Shown here in pieces: positions 52,628 through 62,049 of a stretch of DNA of 64,000 bases (within the stretch, counting starts at the first letter, position 1; every line of letters begins with the position of its first letter). The stretch comes from F1-120-MAGs238 sp964484185. Lineage in GTDB: Bacteria; Planctomycetota; Phycisphaerae; Phycisphaerales; UBA1924. The DNA lies in assembly GCA_964484185.1 (NCBI GenBank), contig CAZAEQ010000024.1, positions 1 to 64,000 of the forward strand, read 5' to 3'. The notes under the pieces were generated by a model. That model did no database searches. It saw only the letters and a program-made list of their open reading frames with translations, and was not told where the DNA came from. The position numbers and the translations under genes were made by a program.

Positions 52628-55333
52628 TCAGCAGCCGCTGCTGAAGGCATCGACGAAGTCGAGGTAGTCGAAGAAGTCAATAACGCTGTCGCCATTGACA
52701 TCAGCGTGGCATGCGCCGCTGGAGAAGGCATCGACGAAGTCGAGGTAGTCGAAGAAGTCGAGCGAGCTGTCGCCGTTGAAATCTGCACCGCAGATGAGCG
52801 TGACATCTGCGGCTGTGATGATGCCATCGCCATCAACATCGCCCATTGCCCAGCCGCCGGCATTGCCGAGGTTGGCTGTTGCGATGCCGCGGTCGGTCGC
52901 ATCGACGAGGCCGTCGAGGTTGACGTCCCACCAGCGGGTGCAGAGCACGTTCTGGAGGATGTTGGTGATATCAGCGCGGTCAACGATGAGGTCGCTGTTC
53001 ATGTCGCAGGAGAGATCGCCGTAGACAGCTTCATCGAGATTGGCCCAGTTCATTGCACCGTCGACGACTGCGGGATTGCTCATGAACTGATCGAAGACGT
53101 AGTCAATGTCGGCAGCGTTGACCGTTCCATTGAAGCCGGTGGGTGCGAAGCCACGGGTAACGCCGGTTGCGCCAGCAACGTCAGCGCGGCTGTCGCCGTT
53201 CTTGTAGAGGCGTGGGCCGCCGACGGTCGCGGGAAGAAGTGTGCCAAAGAAGTTGCCGCCGAATGCGACATCGACTGCTTCAAAGCCACCAGCGCGATCA
53301 AGCTGTCCGGCATCCATCGCCAGACCGTCAGCAAAGTAGCGGACGTCGGCGGTTGTGAAGGAGCCGTCGCCATCGAAGTCACCGAGAATTTCGATCACAG
53401 CATCGGTGCCGGGAGCGCCCGCAATTGAACCAGTTCCGGCCGGAGCTGCCCAGACTGGGCCGCCGTTACGCTGACGCCATGCGTTGACCATTTCGGTTGC
53501 ATCGTTGACATCGCGGACACCATTGCCGCTGAAGTCGCCGGCGATCTTGTTGCGCTGTGCGAGCGTGGAGCCGTATGACACGTTGGCGAGACCCTGATTG
53601 ATGTAGTTGCTGCCCAGGGCGACGCCGTCGGAGTAGGTTGCCAAGCCAGCGAGTGTGGTGCGGGTGGGAGCGCGACCGGCGGTCGCGGTGTTGTATGAGG
53701 CGAACGCGGGGTTGTTGTGAACGTTGTTGGAGAGCGTATAGTTCTTGAGGTTGAGATTGAAGTTGACGTTCGAGATCATGGTTGTCGGAACCGAGAGCGA
53801 GTGAAGGCGGTCGAGGGCGTTGAGAAGAAGGAACTGGGTCGCCGCGAACTCGCCGGGCATGCCGAAGTTTTCAGGATCGGTTGGGAGTGTCACGAAGTTG
53901 GCGATGCTCTGACGGATGTTGTTCATGTACGCCGCGGCGGCGGGATTAGACATTTGAGGAGTCGCCGCGCCGGTGCCGCCGAGTGAGACGGGTTCAGCGA
54001 GCGGGTCGCCGATAGTTGCGAGCACAGCCTGGCCGCCGAGGACCCAGCCGTTGGCGCTGTTGTTGACGATGTTGGTGGTGGTCGGGCGGGAATAGGTACC
54101 GGGCGTCCAGCCTGCGTAGATGTCGTTGGCAACGTCTGCGATTTCAAGCGCTGCGCTGGTGAGCCATGAGCCTGAACCGCTGCCGGTCACGCCGCGTTCG
54201 GTGCCGACGTAGCCGATGCCAAGGCGGGCGTTGCGGAGTGTGGATTCCATGCCGCCGTTTGAGCCTTTATTGGTGGGGAGGAATGCAGCGCCGAGATTGT
54301 TCTGGGCGGTGGTGGTTGAGAGTGCGCCGATGTTGTCGCCAACGCCCCATGAGGGATCTTGACCGATGCAGTTTTCGAATGCGTTGCGTGTGCCCGAGCC
54401 AACATCGCGGGTGACGACCATGAAGTTTTCGCCGGTCACAGCGCGGCCGGTGCCGAACATGTGCTGCAGTTCTGTCATTTTCACGCGGCGGATGCCGGTG
54501 CCGGGGCTGACGACTGGTGCGATGGCGGCGAAGGCGAGTTCCTGATCGAAGATGGTGTTGCTGTCGGCGCTTGCGGGAACGCCCGTGTAGAGGTTGCGAC
54601 CATTGAGGCTGGCGAGTTCTGCTGAGAGGCCCGCGCCGGAGAGGCCGCCGGTCTTGTTGGTGCTGACGCGCGGGTTGCGGCCGTAGCCGTCTTGAAGAGG
54701 AGTATCTGACCACTGAGCATCGGCGACTGCGCCCTTGCGCACGGCCCAGACGGTGGAGACGTCGAGCGGGGCGATGTCGATTGCACTGCCGCCGGCGGCC
54801 GGGGTATCGGGGAAGGCGTAAATGCCAAAGGCGTTGGTTGTGCTTGTGGAGCGCACGGGGAAGCCGCCTGGATTACCTGCGTTGTAGGAACCAGCGCGGA
54901 CGCCGTTGTTGATGAAGAGGACGCGGTTGACGTAGGCAAAGCTGGCGACGCCGGGGTTGGGCTGACCAACTGCAGGAGCGGCGCCGAGGATGCCGTTGAC
55001 GTCGAACGAATCGGTCGTGACAAAGTTCGGACGGCCGAAGCGAGTCAGTTCGATGAATCCGTTGACCGAGCCGACGACGCGATACTGAACGACGAAGTGC
55101 TGGGCGGGATCGCCAGATGGACCACCTTGAGCGAGCTGCTGCACTGAGAAGCTGCCGAGTGAACCGGCGACTCCGTTGCCATCTACATCGATGTAGTCGT
55201 TGGTAGATGCGGGGGCTTTGACGTAATTTTCAAGCAGGGTTGCGCCGGAGATATTGACAACACGTCCAACCTGAGCGGTTGCGATTGTCGCACACAGGCC
55301 GCACACCGAGAGCAAAGTTACTGCGTTCTTCAT
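52628..55333 (-). CDS. Secreted PstS-like binding protein with many dockerin loops and a GC-dockerin end
   Basis: 901 residues from ATG 55333 with GAGGAG upstream and a signal peptide ending ATAQ. Residues 22-530 resemble a periplasmic phosphate-binding (PstS-like) fold: VVNISGATLLENYV near the N-terminus and the SGTR motif at 313-316 (RDVGSGTRNAFENC), which in PstS contacts the ligand. About 600-840 has several further dockerin-type Ca loops (DFSGNGVRDVNDA, DFDGDGSFTTADV, DMNSDLIVDRADI, DVDGDGIITAADV). Two FFDYLDF loops follow, ending SSGC. Ligand binding is inferred from motif resemblance only. Confidence 0.82.
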   Translation of the reverse strand: MKNAVTLLSVCGLCATIATAQVGRVVNISGATLLENYVKAPASTNDYIDVDGNGVAGSLGSFSVQQLAQGGPSGDPAQHFVVQYRVVGSVNGFIELTRFGRPNFVTTDSFDVNGILGAAPAVGQPNPGVASFAYVNRVLFINNGVRAGSYNAGNPGGFPVRSTSTTNAFGIYAFPDTPAAGGSAIDIAPLDVSTVWAVRKGAVADAQWSDTPLQDGYGRNPRVSTNKTGGLSGAGLSAELASLNGRNLYTGVPASADSNTIFDQELAFAAIAPVVSPGTGIRRVKMTELQHMFGTGRAVTGENFMVVTRDVGSGTRNAFENCIGQDPSWGVGDNIGALSTTTAQNNLGAAFLPTNKGSNGGMESTLRNARLGIGYVGTERGVTGSGSGSWLTSAALEIADVANDIYAGWTPGTYSRPTTTNIVNNSANGWVLGGQAVLATIGDPLAEPVSLGGTGAATPQMSNPAAAAYMNNIRQSIANFVTLPTDPENFGMPGEFAATQFLLLNALDRLHSLSVPTTMISNVNFNLNLKNYTLSNNVHNNPAFASYNTATAGRAPTRTTLAGLATYSDGVALGSNYINQGLANVSYGSTLAQRNKIAGDFSGNGVRDVNDATEMVNAWRQRNGGPVWAAPAGTGSIAGAPGTDAVIEILGDFDGDGSFTTADVRYFADGLAMDAGQLDRAGGFEAVDVAFGGNFFGTLLPATVGGPRLYKNGDSRADVAGATGVTRGFAPTGFNGTVNAADIDYVFDQFMSNPAVVDGAMNWANLDEAVYGDLSCDMNSDLIVDRADITNILQNVLCTRWWDVNLDGLVDATDRGIATANLGNAGGWAMGDVDGDGIITAADVTLICGADFNGDSSLDFFDYLDFVDAFSSGACHADVNGDSVIDFFDYLDFVDAFSSGC

Positions 55334-55463
55334 GATTCTCTCCTCAACTTCAGTCACAGCGAACAACACTGGGCGCACCGACAGCGCACACTGCACTAAG
55401 CGGATTCCCAGCTCTGAAATATGTCCTACCGGCGAACTTGGATTCCAACCAGATTCGCACTTC

Positions 55464-55498
55464 AGAAAGAGCGGGTATGACCTTCCGGCCATACCGCT
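55464..55498 (-). terminator. Hairpin downstream of pseudopilin gene
   Basis: AGCGGTATG and CATACCCGCT form a stem with one bulged base on the minus strand, followed by CTTTCT. It is 20 bp after the stop. Confidence 0.5.
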
Positions 55499-55518
55499 CG
55501 GCGCGTCGTTATGTCCGG

Positions 55519-56553
55519 TCAGGGCTCGACTTGATTGTCGCCCGTCAGCGAATAGAAACGGTCGCCCCAGTGGCGCTTCTTGATGGAGTTCAGGACCGTC
55601 ATGGATTCAACGTGTCCATCGATGTATGCGAAGTTGCTCAGACCACCGAACCGGTCCTTGGAGCCTGGTGCCTGGCGGCCGACAGCGTTCAACGTTGTGT
55701 CGGTTGAGCCATCGATCGCACCTGCACATTGTTCTTCTGTGAGCAATTCGTTTTCGTTTGGATAACGGAAGCGGGCGCGACCGCCGCCGGACATGGGTTC
55801 CTGATAGACATCATCGCCTGCGGAGACACCAACGAAGGGCGTGAAGGGGCGGTGGGTTTTGTAGAGACCGCCGCCAGTTGCGCCGGCGCCGGTCTGCACT
55901 GCGCCCCATTGAATGCGCTTCGAGTACATGTACTCGCCGAGAATGATCGTTGAGGATGTGAACGTGATCATGGAATCGTTCACGAAAGTGTTCTTGCGTT
56001 CGCCGCCTGATGCGTAGAACTTGTTTCTGGGGAAGATCGCGCCGTTGCCGCCGAAGCCGATGCGTTTTACCTGACGATCGGCGGGGAGTGCGTTGGGCGC
56101 GTTCTTTGTTCCGCCTTGATCGTTCTGCTGGTCATCTTCCCAGTCTTCGCCTCTTGAGCCAGGGTTTGTTGCAGGTGCGCCGCCGCGAGTTGGCACGAGG
56201 GGGTTGGTGAAAGCCTCTTCAGGGATCGAACCATCGGCGAACAGCGAGTAGGACCAGTGCACGTAGCCATGTGAGAGATTTGGGTTGGTGACCTGCTGGT
56301 CATTGTAATTCCACGAAGTGGTGGTTTCATCGGCTCCGTAGACATAGTGCGGCGGATAGGAGCGAGAGGTTGTCAGGTACGTTGCGACGCCGAGCATAAC
56401 CGAGCGTGCGTTGCTCGCTGTTTTCAGCGAGCGAGCCGCAAGTCTTGCGCTCGACAGCGAGGGCAAGAGGATTGAGATGAGCAGAGCGATAATCGCAATG
56501 ACCACCAATAGTTCGATAAGGGTAAACCCACGAGTTGGCTTCCTACCTTGCAT
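55519..56553 (-). CDS. Pseudopilin-like protein (prepilin N-terminal cleavage motif)
   Basis: 344 residues from ATG 56553 with AAAGGAG nine bases upstream. It starts TRGFTLIELLVVIAIIALLISILLP, the type IV prepilin signal. The remainder is a large soluble domain ending in NFAYIDGHVESM, similar in style to the H-X9-DG family. It lies directly upstream of the PstS-like gene on the same strand, 185 bp away, so they may be linked. Confidence 0.9.
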   Translation of the reverse strand: MQGRKPTRGFTLIELLVVIAIIALLISILLPSLSSARLAARSLKTASNARSVMLGVATYLTTSRSYPPHYVYGADETTTSWNYNDQQVTNPNLSHGYVHWSYSLFADGSIPEEAFTNPLVPTRGGAPATNPGSRGEDWEDDQQNDQGGTKNAPNALPADRQVKRIGFGGNGAIFPRNKFYASGGERKNTFVNDSMITFTSSTIILGEYMYSKRIQWGAVQTGAGATGGGLYKTHRPFTPFVGVSAGDDVYQEPMSGGGRARFRYPNENELLTEEQCAGAIDGSTDTTLNAVGRQAPGSKDRFGGLSNFAYIDGHVESMTVLNSIKKRHWGDRFYSLTGDNQVEP

Positions 56554-56571
56554 TCCCGATTCTCCTTTCAA

Positions 56572-56776
56572 GAGAGCAGCGAATTTGTGCCGCGTTTGAA
56601 TATGGAATGAATTTAGCGGGTTGGGAATTTTTTGCGTTTACTTTGCGTTACGTTGTTGCTAAGACTGGGAGTCGCGACTGAGCTGCCTTAGCGCAATTGT
56701 TTTACATTCTTCACGTGATTTGGCACACGCTGGACCGCGGAACTGCTAGAGGATCGTCCCGCCACTACCATCGTCC
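56572..56776. other. 205-bp divergent promoter region
   Basis: Lies between the pseudopilin gene and the beta-helix gene; it includes an A/T-rich stretch around 56610-56660 and should contain both promoters. I see no RNA gene. Confidence 0.4.
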
Positions 56777-58135
56777 ATGCGAATCCTGGGACACGTTCTT
56801 GTCTGCACAGCCAGTCTCTATTGGCTTGGAGCACCTGTAGCAGCGGAGACACTGCATGTTGGGCCGGGACACCCATTTGCCCGCATCGAAGAAGCAGTCC
56901 GACACGCATCTGCAGGAGACACGATCTGGGTGCATGCTCTTGAAGGCAACAAGCCCTATGAGAGAGTTGCAGTTTCAGTGCGTACACCGCGATTGACTAT
57001 TCGCAGTGCGGATTGGCCGAAATCTCGTGTTTCGCTGAGCGGATCGGAGTTTGAGTATTCAGGGCGCGGGGAAGTACCGCGCGCGATTGTGCAGTTTGAA
57101 CCTGGTTCTGACAATTGCAGCATTGAAGGATTTGAGTTTACCGGCGCACACAACGGGTCGCACAATGGCGCGGGAATACGGATTAACCAGGCGAACCACA
57201 TCACTATTCGTGGATGCAGCATTCATGGAAACGACATGGGAATCATGTCGAATGGAAATGGAAGCGTGGATTCGGCGGTTGATCAGCGCATCGAGAATTG
57301 CACAATATACGAGAACGGGGCGGCGGCGGATCCGGGACAGAATCACAATCTGTATCTTGGCGGAACCAGCGTGGTCGTGAGCGGGTGCGAGATACATTCG
57401 AGCACGACTGGACACAATATCAAGAGTCGGGCGCATTACACACGCGTGGAGTATTGCTACGTGCACGACTCATCGAATCGCGAGTTTGATCTGGTGGATG
57501 CGGCGAAGGATACGGATGTGCCGTCGAGCGATGCGGTCATTCTTGGGTGCATTATTTCCAAGAAGACACCAGAAATGACCGGCAACCGCGGCGTGATTCA
57601 CTTTGGGCAAGATGGCGGGAATGATCATGTCGGTACTCTTTTCATTCTCAATTCCACGATCATTACACCGTATCAAAGTCCGGTGGTATCACTTTCAGCG
57701 GCCAGTGCGAAACTCGAAATCGCGAATTGCTTGTTTACCGATGGGGGCTCGGGGCAGCGCAATCAGGTGATTGCGGAGGCGAACGGAAAGTTGGATTCGG
57801 CCGCGCTGGCAGCACGCGTTTCTTCAGTCACGAGCGCGAATGGCGGTCACTTTTCCGGATTGCTGGCCGGGGAGAAATTGGATGCGGTAGTTTTGTTTGC
57901 GGATATTGCTGCAGGAGACTTTCACGTATCTTCAGCGCTCAACCAGCTGGCAGGTCGGGGTACTCCACTGATTCAACTTCGAATTCCGATTGCTCCATGG
58001 CGCCAAGGCGACACTCTTGGTTCGCCCTTTCTGCAATATCTTCATCCAAGTTCAACAGCAGCGCGAAAGGACGCCGGCTTGCCGTGTATTGGCGGCTTTG
58101 AAGCAACTGAGCCCAAACAGCCTAGTCAACGATAA
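56777..58135 (+). CDS. Secreted right-handed beta-helix protein
   Basis: 452 residues with a signal peptide (1-22). The run of short strands (LTIRSADWPKSRVSLSG, NCSIEGFEFTG, HITIRGCSIHGNDMG, VVSGCEIHSSTTGHNIKS) is typical of parallel beta-helix proteins such as pectate-lyase-like carbohydrate-active enzymes. No catalytic set is recognised. It overlaps the convergent cupin gene by 14 bp. Confidence 0.85.
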   Translation: MRILGHVLVCTASLYWLGAPVAAETLHVGPGHPFARIEEAVRHASAGDTIWVHALEGNKPYERVAVSVRTPRLTIRSADWPKSRVSLSGSEFEYSGRGEVPRAIVQFEPGSDNCSIEGFEFTGAHNGSHNGAGIRINQANHITIRGCSIHGNDMGIMSNGNGSVDSAVDQRIENCTIYENGAAADPGQNHNLYLGGTSVVVSGCEIHSSTTGHNIKSRAHYTRVEYCYVHDSSNREFDLVDAAKDTDVPSSDAVILGCIISKKTPEMTGNRGVIHFGQDGGNDHVGTLFILNSTIITPYQSPVVSLSAASAKLEIANCLFTDGGSGQRNQVIAEANGKLDSAALAARVSSVTSANGGHFSGLLAGEKLDAVVLFADIAAGDFHVSSALNQLAGRGTPLIQLRIPIAPWRQGDTLGSPFLQYLHPSSTAARKDAGLPCIGGFEATEPKQPSQR

Positions 58136-58451
58136 ATAGTTTTGCGCCGACATCGGTGCCTGATCGATGTTCGCCATCATTGTCTGCCACCTGATAGCTC
58201 ATACCGGCGGTGGTCACAAAGGTGCGGCCATCTTTCAATTCGGTGCGGATGTTTCCTTCGAGCACCAGGACAACGTGGCCCTTGCTGCACCAGTGATCCG
58301 CCTGATAGCCGGGTGAATATTCGACCATTCGAACACGGATGTTGCCGAGTTCAAGGGTTCGCCAGAGCGCGTGGCCTTGCAGACCTTCATATCGCTTTGG
58401 AGGTATCTTTGACCAGTCGGTGTTGAGAAATGGAATATTCTCGAGTTTCAA
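58122..58451 (-). CDS. DHCW-motif cupin protein
   Basis: 109 residues, a single small cupin barrel. The metal-binding-like segment is ADHWCSKGHVVLVLEGN (Asp, His, Trp, Cys and a second His), which gives the family its name. Function unknown. It is convergent with the beta-helix gene and shares 14 bp with its end. It lies 31 bp after CorA. Confidence 0.85.
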   Translation of the reverse strand: MKLENIPFLNTDWSKIPPKRYEGLQGHALWRTLELGNIRVRMVEYSPGYQADHWCSKGHVVLVLEGNIRTELKDGRTFVTTAGMSYQVADNDGEHRSGTDVGAKLFIVD

Positions 58452-58482
58452 TTCACTGACTCCTGGACATTGCGTCGCGACT

Positions 58483-59451
58483 TCACAGCCATTTGACTTT
58501 CCTGAGGAAGATCGTCAACGCTGCGGCGACGAAGAGAATGAGTCCAAGGGCGTAGGCGTAGCCGTAGTGCCAGCGCAGTTCAGGCATGACATCGAAGTTC
58601 ATGCCGTAGATTCCGGCGATGAGCGTCACCGACATCAAGATCGTTGAGATTGAAGTGAGCCGCTTCATCACCATGCTCATGCGATTGTTCGAGACCGATA
58701 GATACGCATCCATGATGGACGAAAGCATATCTCGAAGTGTGTCGATGGTGTCGGCAACGCGGATCACGTGATCAAACACATCGTGGAAGTAGATATGGGT
58801 TTCACGCGCAAAAATCGGTTGTTCGCGGCGGAGCATGGTGTTAAACACATCTCTTAGAGGCGTGACTGTTCGGCGCAACTGCAGAAGCTGCTTCTTGATA
58901 TAGAAGATGCTCTCGATCGATTCTGGCTTGAACACCTCAAAAATCTGATCTTCAAGCTCATCCATGGTTTCACTGACCGTGTCGAGCAGCGGCATGTAGT
59001 CATCGACGATCGCATCGATCAACAAATATGCGAGCAGCCCGCTTCCTTCGTTGGCACGGTCGATCCATCGAGGCCAGACTCGCTTCGCGGTCTCGATTGC
59101 CCTGATCGGCTTTGAATGCACCGTGACGAGAAAGTCCTTGCCAAGGAACATGCTCAACTCACGCAGCTCCAGATCTTGTTCTTCGTTGAGATGTGCTTCA
59201 TACATCACAATGAAGTAGTAGCCTTGAAACTCCTCGATTTTTGGCCGCTGGTGACCATGCTGGCAATCTTCGATTGAAAGCGGATGGAACCCGAATTCCT
59301 CGGCCAAGTCGAGAAAGTCCTGGCTGGTTGGGTCGCTTACATCGGTCCAGACTATGACCTCGGGCTTGGCGACCATGTCGCTGATGTTCGCGACGCTGCA
59401 CTCGGTCGAGAACTGCTTGGTGGCTGTATTAAGGCACATTGTCTTGATCAT
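58483..59451 (-). CDS. corA: CorA family Mg2+/Co2+ transporter
   Basis: 322 residues. The N-terminal domain is cytoplasmic and long helices follow; the C-terminal two helices carry the selectivity motif GMN (283-285) in IAGIYGMNFDVMPELRW and a positively charged end (LRKVKWL). It forms pentameric channels for divalent cation uptake. ATG at 59451 gives the usual length. Confidence 0.95.
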   Translation of the reverse strand: MIKTMCLNTATKQFSTECSVANISDMVAKPEVIVWTDVSDPTSQDFLDLAEEFGFHPLSIEDCQHGHQRPKIEEFQGYYFIVMYEAHLNEEQDLELRELSMFLGKDFLVTVHSKPIRAIETAKRVWPRWIDRANEGSGLLAYLLIDAIVDDYMPLLDTVSETMDELEDQIFEVFKPESIESIFYIKKQLLQLRRTVTPLRDVFNTMLRREQPIFARETHIYFHDVFDHVIRVADTIDTLRDMLSSIMDAYLSVSNNRMSMVMKRLTSISTILMSVTLIAGIYGMNFDVMPELRWHYGYAYALGLILFVAAALTIFLRKVKWL

Positions 59452-59507
59452 GCTGAGTTATCGTACGTGGCAGGGCTCGTGCATGAGTGCGTGCGGAAAC
59501 TGGCCCC

Positions 59508-60044
59508 CTATGCACTCATAAGTTCCAGCAACCTGGTGGTTGTGCGCCAATTTCGACCTGTGCAGATAGTCTTGAGTTTGGAATCAAAGTACGCACTGGT
59601 AAGTTTGGTGTTGCCCATTCCATTTCCGTAGCAGGCGTAGATTTCAGAACCTTTGACCACGTATCGATCGCCGGGTGATCGATTGGGGTCCAGTGATTGA
59701 ACCGCCTTCGCGGCGGGCTTTTCAGCAAGAAACAGGACGTGCAGGTTATCCGCAGCTGTCGCATCTGCAAATGGATTGCCTGCAACTACCTTTTGAAGCT
59801 GTGACGCGCTCCGCACAATGATCGGGACAGAGTACTTGAACTTTTTCGTTGTTTGAGCAGCGATGAGTCCTGGCAGACCGGTCATAAGTTCTTTCTGGGC
59901 TTCAAAATATACATTGCCGCTTTGAATAAACGTGCGGACGTTTTCACAGCCAACGCCCGTGAACATATCGATGAGGGCCTTCATTGGGATCATGTTCTTT
60001 CCGCCGACGTTTATGCCGCGGAATAGGGCGAGATACGTTGACAT
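59508..60044 (-). CDS. DUF1697 family protein
   Basis: 178 residues from ATG 60044, starting MSTYLALFRGINVGGKNMIP, the characteristic family opening. The further blocks FIQSGNVYFEA and NPF fit. Function unknown. A longer in-frame start at 60107 has no homology and is not used. Confidence 0.92.
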   Translation of the reverse strand: MSTYLALFRGINVGGKNMIPMKALIDMFTGVGCENVRTFIQSGNVYFEAQKELMTGLPGLIAAQTTKKFKYSVPIIVRSASQLQKVVAGNPFADATAADNLHVLFLAEKPAAKAVQSLDPNRSPGDRYVVKGSEIYACYGNGMGNTKLTSAYFDSKLKTICTGRNWRTTTRLLELMSA

Positions 60045-60152
60045 GGGAGTTGCCTTCGCGGCGCAATTCGCCTGGTGCACCAAATGGCGACCATGCGACG
60101 GCCGCATTGTGCGGATATCGCATTAATCGCAAAGCTGATTGTAAGAAGGAGG

Positions 60153-61895
60153 TTACTTCGGATTTTTTGGCACATCAGGCCGCGATGGCGGCGAAGATGG
60201 ACTTGCGGCGGGCTGGCTGGGGCGAGGGGCGGCTGCGGGTGCCGGGGTTGGCGGACGCGAGGGTGGCGCGGGCTGGGCTTGCGGCCGTGATGGTGCGGGA
60301 GTTGATGGACGGGACGGCGCGGGGGTTGATGGGCGTGATGGCGCAGGAGCGGCTGCGCGTGGAGGCGATTGCGGCGCGGGGCGCGCAGCCGGAGGCGGCG
60401 TTGAGGGTCGCGATGGCGCGGGAGAAGCAGCCGGGGGAGTTGAAGGACGACTTGGCGCTGGCGCAGTCTGGATTGATGGACGCGAAGGCGCGGGGCTTGC
60501 CGCCGGAGTAGATGGACGGGAGGGCGCAGGTGCTTGTATTGCGGGCCGGCTGGGGGGAGCAGAAACATTTGGGCGAGCCTGCGGGGTTGGCGGACGTGAC
60601 GGAGGCTGGGCAGAATTGTCAGGCCGTGATGGAGGCGAAATCGTGGGACGTGACGGAGTGCTTGGGCGCGCGGATGGAACGTTTGGCCGTGAAACTGGTT
60701 CGGCTGTTCGCAACGCCGGGACGTTGGGGCGGGTAGGCGCCTGATCAGCGCTTGGCGCGCCGCGGAAACTGTCAAGATTTGTATTGCGCTGGCTTGGCCA
60801 ATCGGATCTGTCAAAACCGCTGTTTCCGCGGCCAGCATCCGGAGTCACGCCTCCGACCACGCGATCAGAACGTGGCGCATCTAAACCACCTCGAGAATCG
60901 CGGTCGCGGTCATTGCGATCTGCCCACTGGCTTTCGCGACCTGGCAGGTGCGTCGGGCGGCTCGAATCACGATGCCATTGATTTGAGGGACGCTCGTGGC
61001 GGTCGTAGCGGTCGTTGTCGTGCCGATCGCGGTAGGAGATTCGATTATGTACAATGTGGTGATGGTTGTGCCAGTGATTCCACGTCCATGACGGACGATA
61101 CACGCAGCGATGACGCCAGTCGCAGTCCATATCAAGCCATGAACCTACATGGAAGCCGATTCCAAAGGTGATGAAACTTGCGGGCTCGCAATACACTACT
61201 TGCGGCTGATAGACGGGAACATAGACGACTTCAGCCACTGCAGGAACGATTCGTATGTACTGAACACCAACCTCGCCCTGATCATCAATGACAACCTGTT
61301 GCTGGGGCGTGGTCACGAGATTGCCCATGGCCGTTGCTTGCGTGCGCAGACGCTGCACTGACTGCATGACATCTTCGGGCTGCGACACAAATGCCTGGCC
61401 AAGCTGCTGGGTCCATTCCAGGTTGGTATCCATGTATTCAAGAACACTGGGGTAGTGGGCGATAGCTTTGACGCTCGCGTCCCAATTTTGAGCGTTGATC
61501 TGTTCTTCGGTCGGCCCGCCGCGGACCAGCTGGGCTGCGCGGACGATATCCAGTGGATAGGTCGCCGCGGGCAGGAGCTGTGCGAGCAATGGATCGGGGT
61601 AGAGCGCGATGGGACCAATGAGCTGATCGAGCTGCGCTGCGTTGAACATCGGTGCAACTACGACGGGCGCCGGAGTCAGTACTGGCGCTGGAGCAACATA
61701 CACAGGCGGAACATATGTTGAAACCTGAACTGGTTGGGAATAGGCAACTGGAACATAGGACGAAGCGGCACACCCTTGAAGGAACAGGAGTGCAGCGCCG
61801 GCACAGAGTCGGACCGGACGACCTTGCAAAAGAGACGTTTGGAACGGCTTTGGCATCGAGTTTGGATGTTGCATGTTCATTTTTTTGTTCAGCAT
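60153..61895 (-). CDS. DUF3300 lipoprotein with Pro/Ser/Arg-rich tail
   Basis: 580 residues. An N-terminal lipobox LQGC (Cys 42) indicates a lipoprotein. The DUF3300 core (80-260) shows FNAAQLDQLIGPIALYPDPLLAQLLPAATYPLDIVRAAQL and the two Trp-containing blocks. After a His/Asp-rich part, residues 370-575 consist of PSRPSTPAPSRP-type repeats, probably disordered or periplasm-spanning. The function of DUF3300 is unknown. Start at 61895 is uncertain because further ATGs follow within 8 codons. Confidence 0.85.
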   Translation of the reverse strand: MLNKKMNMQHPNSMPKPFQTSLLQGRPVRLCAGAALLFLQGCAASSYVPVAYSQPVQVSTYVPPVYVAPAPVLTPAPVVVAPMFNAAQLDQLIGPIALYPDPLLAQLLPAATYPLDIVRAAQLVRGGPTEEQINAQNWDASVKAIAHYPSVLEYMDTNLEWTQQLGQAFVSQPEDVMQSVQRLRTQATAMGNLVTTPQQQVVIDDQGEVGVQYIRIVPAVAEVVYVPVYQPQVVYCEPASFITFGIGFHVGSWLDMDCDWRHRCVYRPSWTWNHWHNHHHIVHNRISYRDRHDNDRYDRHERPSNQWHRDSSRPTHLPGRESQWADRNDRDRDSRGGLDAPRSDRVVGGVTPDAGRGNSGFDRSDWPSQRNTNLDSFRGAPSADQAPTRPNVPALRTAEPVSRPNVPSARPSTPSRPTISPPSRPDNSAQPPSRPPTPQARPNVSAPPSRPAIQAPAPSRPSTPAASPAPSRPSIQTAPAPSRPSTPPAASPAPSRPSTPPPAARPAPQSPPRAAAPAPSRPSTPAPSRPSTPAPSRPQAQPAPPSRPPTPAPAAAPRPSQPAASPSSPPSRPDVPKNPK

Positions 61896-61994
61896 TGTGC
61901 CTCATTTGGCACAATCACTTGAATCCTCTATAGGTCTAACGCCATGATACCAGAAATGTTCCAATCCAGAGACCATTTTATACAGAATGCGCAT

Positions 61995-62028
61995 ATAAAA
62001 ACCGCGTTTCAGGGCTGAAACGCGGTTT
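61995..62028 (-). terminator. Intrinsic terminator of sdhB
   Basis: AAACCGCGTTTC and GAAACGCGGTTT form a perfect 12-bp stem with a 6-base loop and TTTTT follows on the minus strand, 22 bp after the stop. Confidence 0.9.
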
Positions 62029-62049
62029 GGATGGCGGTTTGCGAGGGGT

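Noticed and set aside
60000..60840. Open frames antisense to the DUF3300 gene, rich in Arg and Gly
   Set aside because: They are products of the compositionally biased Pro/Ser/Arg codons on the real strand.
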